A stretch of DNA of 64,000 nt from an uncultured Clostridia bacterium. GTDB taxonomy: Bacteria > Bacillota > Clostridia > Christensenellales > Borkfalkiaceae. The notes under the pieces are model-generated. The model was not told where the DNA came from. It saw only the letters and a program-made list of their open reading frames with translations, and searched no databases. This document shows positions 22,800 to 29,084 of the stretch, one piece after another; the stretch's first letter is position 1; each line of letters opens with the position of its first letter. The stretch lies in NCBI GenBank assembly GCA_947629485.1, contig CANRDX010000005.1:1-64000 (forward strand), given 5' to 3'. The translations under genes and the position numbers were made by a program.

Positions 22800-23513
22800 A
22801 TGAGAATCAACAAATTTCTTGCAGAACAGGGCGTTGCGTCGCGCCGCGGCGCCGACACGATCATCGAGGAAGGGCGCGTTCGGATCAACGGCCGCGCGGC
22901 AAAAGCGGGCGACGACGTTGATCTTTCCGACGTCGTCGAACTTGACGGAAAGATCCTTTCCCATAAAGTCAAATATGAGTATTATCTGCTCAATAAGCCC
23001 AAAGGGTGCGTCTGTACCGTTCGCGACGAGAACGTCAAGGAAGCCCGCAAGACGGTGATGGATCTTCTTCCCAACGGCGTCGGAAGGGTCTTTCCCGTCG
23101 GGCGGCTCGACTACGACACCGAGGGAATGCTGCTTCTTACGAACGACGGCGACCTCGCCTATCGGCTCACCGCGCCGCAGAGCGAGATCCCCAAGACCTA
23201 TCTCGTGCGGATCGGCGGCACGATCTCGCCCGCGGAACTCAACAGGCTGCGCGCGGGGGTGGAGATCGAAAAGGGCGTCGTGACGAAGAAGTGCAAGATC
23301 ACCGTCGTGGAAACGGATAAAGCCTATACGAAACTGCACATTGTGCTCACCGAGGGAAAGAACCGCGAGATCAGAAAGATGTTCGAGGCGGTGGGCAAGG
23401 AAGTCAAGTTTCTCAAACGCATCAAGATCGGCGAACTCACGCTCTCGGGCCTCGATCGCGGCGAGGTGCGCCGCCTCTCTCCCGAAGAAGTCTTTTATCT
23501 GAAAAATCTATAA
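22800..23513 (+). CDS. rluB: 23S rRNA pseudouridine synthase, RluB type
   Basis: A 237-residue enzyme with an N-terminal S4 domain (MRINKFLAEQGVASRRGADTIIEEGRVRING) and a catalytic domain with the Asp in GRLDYDTEGMLLLTNDGDL (about 104-108). It should isomerise a uridine in 23S rRNA helix 89 or nearby. Next to scpAB in most Firmicutes, as here. The ATG is at the family start but the ribosome binding site lies 28 bases away, separated by a repeat-like segment. Confidence 0.94.
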   Translation: MRINKFLAEQGVASRRGADTIIEEGRVRINGRAAKAGDDVDLSDVVELDGKILSHKVKYEYYLLNKPKGCVCTVRDENVKEARKTVMDLLPNGVGRVFPVGRLDYDTEGMLLLTNDGDLAYRLTAPQSEIPKTYLVRIGGTISPAELNRLRAGVEIEKGVVTKKCKITVVETDKAYTKLHIVLTEGKNREIRKMFEAVGKEVKFLKRIKIGELTLSGLDRGEVRRLSPEEVFYLKNL

Positions 23514-23517
23514 AAAG

Positions 23518-23553
23518 AAGCCGGCCGTATCGAGCGGTCGGCTTTCATTTTAT
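23518..23553 (+). terminator. Intrinsic terminator after rluB
   Basis: AAGCCGGCCG (23518-23527) and CGGTCGGCTT (23535-23544) pair over ten positions with one G-U, loop TATCGAG, followed by TTCATTTTAT. It also separates rluB from the convergent lexA. Confidence 0.85.
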
Positions 23554-23573
23554 CTCTGAAAAATGCGAGGACG

Positions 23574-24182
23574 TTATAACTTGCGCAAAAGTCCGACGAC
23601 TTTCCCGATGATCATCGCCTCGCTCTCCGAATCGAGGATAAAATCGGAGAGGGCGGAGTTTTCGGGGTGCAGAACGATCTTGCCGTCGCGCCTGAAAAAG
23701 CGTTTTACCGTTGCGCCCTGCTCCGTTCCGTCGGGATCGAAGAGCGCGACGACGATATCGCCGTTTTCCGCGTTCTGCTGTTTTCTCACAATGATCTTAT
23801 CGCCGTCGAAGATGCCGGCTTCGATCATACTCTCTCCCTGTACGCGGAGCATAAAGAGATCCTCGCCCCTGAATTCGGCGGTGGGAAGGGGATAGTAGCC
23901 CTCGAAATTCTCCGCGGCGAGAATGGGCTGACCCGCCGTGACCGTTCCCACGAGGGGGACGCGCACCGTCCCTTCGCTCCTCACGGTGACGGCGCGTTTT
24001 TTGTTTTCCGCTTTGGCGAGATAGCCCATATCGCGAAGGCGGTTGATATAGTCGTAAGCCGTTGCGGTGGATTTAATGCCGAGATCGCGGCACATATCGC
24101 GCACGGTGGGCGGGAAGCCGTTATCTTCGATATAGCGATTGATATAGCCGAGCGCGTCCATGAGCTTGTTCTTGTTCAGCAT
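23574..24182 (-). CDS. lexA: LexA repressor
   Basis: A 202-residue SOS repressor. N-terminal winged helix (ALGYINRYIEDNGFPPTVRDMCRDLGIKSTATAYDYINRL), then the self-cleaving S24 domain: Ala-Gly cleavage site in TVTAGQPI, catalytic Ser in QGESMIEAGI and Lys in GATVKRFFRR. GGAGGTG lies before the ATG. Upstream carries a good promoter with a LexA-type dyad, so autoregulation is expected. Divergent from the small Cys-rich gene. Confidence 0.96.
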   Translation of the reverse strand: MLNKNKLMDALGYINRYIEDNGFPPTVRDMCRDLGIKSTATAYDYINRLRDMGYLAKAENKKRAVTVRSEGTVRVPLVGTVTAGQPILAAENFEGYYPLPTAEFRGEDLFMLRVQGESMIEAGIFDGDKIIVRKQQNAENGDIVVALFDPDGTEQGATVKRFFRRDGKIVLHPENSALSDFILDSESEAMIIGKVVGLLRKL

Positions 24183-24199
24183 TTTTCACCTCCGATGTA

Positions 24200-24238
24200 A
24201 GTATAACATAAATTCTCAAACATTGCAAACATTTGTTT
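24200..24238 (-). promoter_or_regulatory. lexA promoter with a likely LexA operator
   Basis: On the minus strand TTGCAA (24223-24228), 17 bases, TATACT (24200-24205). The dyad AAAC-ATTT-GTTT (24227-24238) resembles Firmicute LexA boxes (GAAC-N4-GTTC) and overlaps the -35. Confidence 0.6.
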
Positions 24239-24268
24239 TAAGATTTTTGCAAATTTTTTTCGTTTTTC

Positions 24269-24297
24269 TTGCATTTCTTATGGGCGCGTGTTATAAT
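24269..24297 (+). promoter_or_regulatory. Sigma-A promoter of the Cys-rich gene, leaderless
   Basis: TTGCAT (24269-24274), 17 bases, TATAAT (24292-24297). The predicted start of transcription, seven bases on, is the A of ATG 24304. Confidence 0.85.
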
Positions 24298-24303
24298 TGT
24301 GGC

Positions 24304-24489
24304 ATGGAAGTCAAGATGTGCGTTCTCGTCGACGGGAAGGAGTGCGACGGGTGTATGGAATGCGAGGTGTGCGATCTCGATCCGAGCAAGCCCTGCGATA
24401 ATTGCGGCAAGTGCATTGCGCCGCAGAAGGATTTCGTCTCCATTCGTATCGACAAGGTGATCACCGATCCGAAGGAATATTCGGAGTAA
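24304..24489 (+). CDS. Small Cys-rich (metal- or Fe-S-binding) protein
   Basis: A 61-residue soluble protein with eight cysteines, seven of them in the cluster ECDGCMECEVCDLDPSKPCDNCGKC (about residues 13-37). The CxxCxxCxxC run followed by CxxCxxC looks like a metal- or Fe-S-binding knuckle, but I do not recognise a named family. ATG 24304 is fixed by the promoter: the -10 ends six bases upstream and there is no ribosome binding site. It diverges from lexA; whether the lexA dyad also controls it cannot be told, as it lies 31 bases upstream of the -35. Confidence 0.8.
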   Translation: MEVKMCVLVDGKECDGCMECEVCDLDPSKPCDNCGKCIAPQKDFVSIRIDKVITDPKEYSE

Positions 24490-24504
24490 GGGGATACAAA
24501 AGAA

Positions 24505-24550
24505 AAATACGCCGTGAAGGGTGATTTGCGCCTTTTGCGGCGTTTATTTT
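24505..24550. terminator. Bidirectional terminator between the Cys-rich gene and hflX
   Basis: AAAAATACGCCG and CGGCGTTTATTTTT flank a 23-base loop; T-rich ends on both strands serve the plus-strand Cys-rich gene and the minus-strand hflX, whose stop is inside the right arm. Confidence 0.6.
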
Positions 24551-25755
24551 TGCGCGAATCGTTTGAAGCGGGCGGCGTAGATCGCGGGAATGGTGACTTC
24601 GATCTCGGCGCCGTCGTCCGTATATCTTACGGTGCGTTCCGCGAGCAAATTCCGCACCGCGCCGTATTCCGCCATTTGAGGGTAGGGGACGAAGAGGGTC
24701 GTCTCGACGAATTCGTCTTTGAGCGTCTCAAAGATGCGCCGTTTCAGTTCGTCCAGCCCCGCGTGCGTCTTGGCGGAGATGCGCACATATTCTTTGGGGA
24801 AGCGCACGTTCTCCGCTCTGTCGCATTTGTTCATGACGACAAGATAGGGGGAATCGAACCCGAGATCTTTGAGCGTCGAAAGGGTGGTTTCCATCTGCAT
24901 GCGGTATTCTCCCGAAGCGTCGCACACGATGAGGGCGAGGTCGCAGTTCAAAGCGCTTTCGAGCGTAGACTTGAACGCCTCGATGAGGTGGTGGGGAAGA
25001 TCCTGTAAAAAACCCACGGTATCCACTAAAAGGAAGGGAAGTCCTTCGATCTCGAACACGCGGGAAGTGGGATCGAGCGTCGCGAAAAGAGCGTCTTTCA
25101 CAAAGACGTCCGCGCCCGTCAACGCGTTTTCGAGCGTGGATTTCCCCGTATTCGTATAGCCGACAAGAGCGATGGTTTTGACGCGCTCTTTTTTTCTGCG
25201 CACGGCGAGCAGCGTGCGGCGACGGCTGATCTCCTCCAACTTCTGTTCCAGCGCGTGGATACGGGCGCGGATGTGCCTTCTGTCCGTTTCCAATTTGCTT
25301 TCGCCCGGGCCGCGCGTCCCGATCCCTCCGCCCAGCCTCGAAAGCGCGCTTCCCTTGCCTCTCAAACGGGGATAGAGATATTTATACTGCGCAAGTTCCA
25401 CTTGGATCTTCCCTTCGCTGCTCTCGGCGCGCAGGGCGAAGATATCGAGGATCAAAGTCGTCCTGTCGATGACCTTCCGATCTCCCAATGCTTTGGAGAT
25501 GTTCAGCGTCTGGGAAGGGGAAAGCTCGCCGTTGAAGAGGACGGTGACGGTTTCGTCGAATGTTGAGAGGATTTCGGCGATCTCGGCGAGTTTTCCTTCG
25601 CCGATGAAGGTAGCGGGGTGGATCTCGCGGATATTTTGGAACGTCGCACCCAAATATTCGGCGCCCGCGCTCTGAATGAGCGCGACGGCTTCCTCATGCA
25701 AAACGCGCGCATTTTCGCCGAATACGGGCTGGATCACATAGACGGATTCCGTCAT
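24544..25755 (-). CDS. hflX: Ribosome-splitting GTPase HflX
   Basis: A 403-residue GTPase that binds the 50S subunit and splits or rescues stalled ribosomes. The N-terminal HflX domain includes LFNGELSPSQTLNISKALGDRKVIDRTTLILDIFALRA, the linker has RGKGSALSRLGGGIGTRGPGE, and the G domain has G1 VGYTNTGKST, G3 DTVGF and G4 NKCD. Full length. Its start overlaps the recombinase stop (ATGA), so the two are co-transcribed. Confidence 0.95.
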   Translation of the reverse strand: MTESVYVIQPVFGENARVLHEEAVALIQSAGAEYLGATFQNIREIHPATFIGEGKLAEIAEILSTFDETVTVLFNGELSPSQTLNISKALGDRKVIDRTTLILDIFALRAESSEGKIQVELAQYKYLYPRLRGKGSALSRLGGGIGTRGPGESKLETDRRHIRARIHALEQKLEEISRRRTLLAVRRKKERVKTIALVGYTNTGKSTLENALTGADVFVKDALFATLDPTSRVFEIEGLPFLLVDTVGFLQDLPHHLIEAFKSTLESALNCDLALIVCDASGEYRMQMETTLSTLKDLGFDSPYLVVMNKCDRAENVRFPKEYVRISAKTHAGLDELKRRIFETLKDEFVETTLFVPYPQMAEYGAVRNLLAERTVRYTDDGAEIEVTIPAIYAARFKRFAQK

Positions 25756-26810
25756 TCGTCGTCCTCCGACTTGTGCAATTTCACTTTCCCCGCGACGGCG
25801 CGCCGCTTATCCTCCGTGATGGCGGCATAGTGCTTCCGCGTCGTGTTGACGTCTTTGTGCCCCAAGACGTCGGCGACGATGTAGATATCTCCCGTCTCGC
25901 GATAGAGGGCGGTACCGTAAGTGGAGCGGAGCTTGTGCGGCGTGATTTTTTTGAGCGGGGTAGAGATGCTTGCGTATTTTTTGACAAGGTTCTCCACGGC
26001 GCGGACGGTGATGCGTTTATATTGCAGGGAGAGAAAGAGCGCGTGTTCGCTCTGCGGGACCTTCGGATCTTCTTCCTTTTGGGCGAGATAGGCTCCGAGC
26101 GCGTCGCCCACTTCTTCGGAAAAATATAAGATCGCCTGATTTCCGCCCTTGCGCGTGACGACGAAGGAATTTGTCTTGAAATCGATGCTCTCGTTGTTCA
26201 GCCCCACAAGCTCGGAGATACGGATGCCCGTGCCGAGAAAGAGGGTGAGAATGGCGGTGTCGCGGATCTTGGTGCGGGCGTGATATCCCTCCATATGGCG
26301 GGAAAGTCCGCGCCCCAATTCCGCGGTGTCGAGAAGATCGGAAATTTCGTCGCCTTCGAGACGGACGATCTCTTTTTCATGCAATTTGGGCGTCGAGACC
26401 TTCGCCGTATTGTTGACTTCGATCAGTCCCTTATTGAAAAAGTATTTGAAAAGGGAACGGACGGTGGAGAGCTTGCGCGCCTTTGCGCGCTCGTCGCAGG
26501 AGAGGCGGCGATCGCCGTAGCGATAGTTGGAGAGATAGGCGAGGAAAATTTCGATATCGGTATCCGTGATGCGTTCGAGATCTTCGAGGGTGAGCGTTTT
26601 GACTTCTTTGCCGCGGCAGACCTTGCGGCAGAGAAAATCGAAAAAAATGCGAAGATCGTAGCAGTAGTTGAGGCGGGTGAGGGTGCTCGTCCTGCCTTCG
26701 ACGCCGCGAAAGAAATCTTCGCAGAAGGGAGGAAGTTCTTCGAGAAGGGAGTCGATTTTGTCGAGATTGCGCAGGTTTCTATCCTGATAGTAGTTGTCGG
26801 AAGTTTTCAT
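25752..26810 (-). CDS. Tyrosine recombinase/integrase (XerC/D-like)
   Basis: A 352-residue site-specific recombinase. The catalytic domain shows the first Arg in LGTGIRISELVGL, HKLRSTYGTAL with His and Arg, GHKDVNTTRKHYA with the last His and the Tyr nucleophile. An N-terminal SAM-like core-binding domain is present. About 50 residues longer than XerC/XerD. It is co-transcribed with hflX rather than with mobile-element genes, so a housekeeping dimer-resolution role is more likely than phage integration. ATG 26810 is chosen: it sits ten bases after the -10 of a consensus promoter and lacks a ribosome binding site. Confidence 0.88.
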   Translation of the reverse strand: MKTSDNYYQDRNLRNLDKIDSLLEELPPFCEDFFRGVEGRTSTLTRLNYCYDLRIFFDFLCRKVCRGKEVKTLTLEDLERITDTDIEIFLAYLSNYRYGDRRLSCDERAKARKLSTVRSLFKYFFNKGLIEVNNTAKVSTPKLHEKEIVRLEGDEISDLLDTAELGRGLSRHMEGYHARTKIRDTAILTLFLGTGIRISELVGLNNESIDFKTNSFVVTRKGGNQAILYFSEEVGDALGAYLAQKEEDPKVPQSEHALFLSLQYKRITVRAVENLVKKYASISTPLKKITPHKLRSTYGTALYRETGDIYIVADVLGHKDVNTTRKHYAAITEDKRRAVAGKVKLHKSEDDE

Positions 26811-26820
26811 GGCAAAAATG

Positions 26821-26849
26821 ATTATAGCACGAAGGGAGGGAAATGTCAA
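26821..26849 (-). promoter_or_regulatory. Consensus sigma-A promoter of the recombinase-hflX operon
   Basis: On the minus strand TTGACA (26844-26849), exactly 17 bases, TATAAT (26821-26826): a perfect consensus. The RNA would begin about four bases before ATG 26810. Confidence 0.9.
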
Positions 26850-27191
26850 TTTTACGAAGAGTTATAGGGGAAAAATTTTATCGGGAACAGAAGTAAAGCG
26901 CAGAGGGCGGTAAAAAATCGCTCCCAAAAGATATAGTAAACTATTCGCAAAATGCTGCTTTTACGAATAGTAATGGGCAAAAAAGGCGAAAATAGGAGCA
27001 AAAAATCGACTTTTTCTACTTTTTTGCAAAAAAAAAATTTACGTATGAGCGGCGATCCTTCGCCCGACGCAAATTTTTATTTTTTTATCTCAAATCTTCA
27101 CACGCATTTTATTTATTTTTTCGCCGCGGCATATGCGCGGCGAGCATTTTTTTGGTTTACATTTTCAGGCGCGATCGGTTTCGGGGCGTCG
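26850..27191. other. AT-rich intergenic region with inverted repeats, possible small RNA
   Basis: No protein gene is evident. Visible structures are ACTATTCG/CGAATAGT (26940-26947 with 26964-26971), GCAAAAAAG/CTTTTTTGC (26977-26985 with 27019-27027), a small GGCGA/TCGCC hairpin before T-rich sequence near 27051-27085, and a terminator at 27121. Since both flanking genes are on the minus strand, a plus-strand terminator suggests an unannotated plus-strand RNA, but no clear promoter is seen. Confidence 0.35.
27121..27152 (+). terminator. Plus-strand intrinsic terminator without a known gene
   Basis: TCGCCGCG (27121-27128) and CGCGGCGA (27136-27143) pair perfectly with loop GCATATG, followed by GC and seven to eight T residues. 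Confidence 0.7.
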
Positions 27192-27231
27192 GTATTATGT
27201 CACGCATAGTATTTATGTCTGACATACTATT
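27192..27231 (-). repeat. Inverted-repeat family copies 4a/4b in tandem after the amylase gene
   Basis: On the minus strand a TCAGA-loop copy (27214-27231, starting in the amylase stop codon) is followed by a CGTGA-loop copy (27192-27213). Both loop types thus occur side by side, in the orientation of the gene. Confidence 0.75.
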
Positions 27232-29053
27232 TTCTTGCGATGATCCCGTACGAATAAGGTTCCACCGAAAGATAGTCCTTAAACGTTTTCCCCGTGAGAT
27301 ATTCGGTATATTCCCCGCGCATGCGGATGGCGTACTCCGACGCCGAATTGTTGCAATAGACGTAGAGCGCTTTTTCGCCCTTTCTCCGCTCGAAAACGAG
27401 GCACGAAGGATCGGCAAAGACTTCGCGGTAGCTCCCGTCTTTGAAGATTTCGGGGAAATTTTTTGTGCGGATCGCTCCGAGGCGGGCGTAAAACGCGCCG
27501 AGCGCTTCGTCGATATCGTCCCACGGGAAGCAGCCTCTGCAAAACGGATCGACGTAGCCTTCCATACCCGTCTCGTCGCCGTAGTAGATGCAGGGCACGC
27601 CGGGGAGCGTGAATTGCAACAGAGCCGCCATCTTCAATTTCTTCTTCGCGCGCTCTTTTTCCTCGTCGCTGAGGAAGGTGACCGCCATTTGCTCCTTGTT
27701 GGAACAATACTTGTTGCCGAGAACGGTGAGGATGCGCGGCGTATCGTGGGTGCCGAGAACGTTCATCAACGCGTCGAGCGTTTCCTTCGGATAGTTGTCA
27801 ATCAGCATTGCGATCGTCTCGCGCAGATGATCGTTGCTTCCCGTGAGCATGTAGCCGATGATGGCGTCTTTTAAGGGGTAGTTCATCACGCTGTCGAGTT
27901 CGTATCCTTGAAGATACTCTCTCCGCGCGCCGTATGCGATCTTATTGGAGGCGTCCTCCCAGACTTCGCCGATGATGACCGCTTCGGGATCCTGCTCCTT
28001 GACCGATTTGCGCAGAAGGCGCAGGAAAAAGTCGGGAAGTTCGTCGGCAACGTCGAGGCGGTAGCCGCCGATCCCGCGGGAAAGCCATGTTTTGAGCACG
28101 CCGCCCTCGCCCAAAATGTACGATTGGAAGGAGGGCGAGGATTCGTTGACGGCGGGAAGCGTCTCCATGCCCCACCAACTGTCGTACGTATCGGGGAATT
28201 GGTGGAATTGATACCAATCGCGGTACGGAGAATCGAGGCTCTGATATGCGCCGACGGAATCGTATCTTCCGTATTTATTGAAGTAGCGGCTGTCCACGCC
28301 CGTATGGTTGAAAACGCCGTCGAGGATAATACGGATGCCGTGCGCCTTTGCGTCTTGGACGAGCGCCTCAAAGTCTTCGAGCGTTCCGAGGAGCGGGTCG
28401 ATCTTCATATAGTCGCCCGTGTCGTAGCGGTGGTTGGAATATGCTTCAAAGATCGGATTGAAGTAGATGACGCTGACGTTGAGACTTTTCAGGTAATCGA
28501 GTTTCGCGCGCACGCCGTTCAGATTTCCGCCGAAAAAGTCGTTGTTCAGCACCTTTCCGTACTCATTGGGGCGAAATGTCGGGCAGCCTCCCCAATCGTC
28601 GCGTTTGATCTTGTGCGGGACGATGGGATAATCCCCCTCTTTGCGAAACCGATCGGGGAAAATTTGATACATGACGCCCCCTTTGATCCAATCGGGCGTC
28701 TCATAATTTTCGTCGTAGACGGTGATCTGCCAGCTCGCGGGATGGTTGGTGACGACGGCGTTGCGATATTTCCCGCATCCGAGAAAGACGAATCCGGGGA
28801 AGGTAAAATAGTAGAAGTAAAGACCGACGCGGTGGAATTTCAAGGTGATCTCATACCCGTCTGCGGTGGAGCGCATGGGCAGGATGGTCTCTTTCTTGCC
28901 GTCTTGATAATAGACCAGATAGCAGAGATCGGCGGAGAAGTCGGCTTCGCCCTTGCCGTCGCGGAAGATGCGGAATGTGACTTCGCTCCCCCGCGCAAAC
29001 GCGCCCGTCTTGGTCTTACAGCGAGGATCGTTGGGATTGTAGTAAAAGTTCAT
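27227..29053 (-). CDS. GH13 alpha-glucan hydrolase (neopullulanase/maltodextrin glucosidase-like)
   Basis: A 608-residue cytoplasmic enzyme with an N-terminal CBM34-like beta domain (about 1-125) and a GH13 (alpha/beta)8 barrel from GGVMYQIFPDRF. Catalytic residues are Asp in GYRLDVADEL, Glu in IIGEVWED and Asp in GTHDTPRI; the region DGVFNHTG is also present. No signal peptide, so it should act on internal glycogen or imported maltodextrins. It is the last gene of the glycogen operon, after glgP. Specificity (alpha-1,4 or 1,6) is not decided by sequence alone. Confidence 0.92.
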   Translation of the reverse strand: MNFYYNPNDPRCKTKTGAFARGSEVTFRIFRDGKGEADFSADLCYLVYYQDGKKETILPMRSTADGYEITLKFHRVGLYFYYFTFPGFVFLGCGKYRNAVVTNHPASWQITVYDENYETPDWIKGGVMYQIFPDRFRKEGDYPIVPHKIKRDDWGGCPTFRPNEYGKVLNNDFFGGNLNGVRAKLDYLKSLNVSVIYFNPIFEAYSNHRYDTGDYMKIDPLLGTLEDFEALVQDAKAHGIRIILDGVFNHTGVDSRYFNKYGRYDSVGAYQSLDSPYRDWYQFHQFPDTYDSWWGMETLPAVNESSPSFQSYILGEGGVLKTWLSRGIGGYRLDVADELPDFFLRLLRKSVKEQDPEAVIIGEVWEDASNKIAYGARREYLQGYELDSVMNYPLKDAIIGYMLTGSNDHLRETIAMLIDNYPKETLDALMNVLGTHDTPRILTVLGNKYCSNKEQMAVTFLSDEEKERAKKKLKMAALLQFTLPGVPCIYYGDETGMEGYVDPFCRGCFPWDDIDEALGAFYARLGAIRTKNFPEIFKDGSYREVFADPSCLVFERRKGEKALYVYCNNSASEYAIRMRGEYTEYLTGKTFKDYLSVEPYSYGIIARK

Positions 29054-29084
29054 ATGTATTGTCTCGTCTGAAAGTTGCGATTTG

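Noticed and set aside
25752-27191. The tyrosine recombinase as the integrase of a mobile element
   Set aside because: It is co-transcribed with hflX, no mobilisation or phage genes are near, and no tRNA or direct repeat flanks it.
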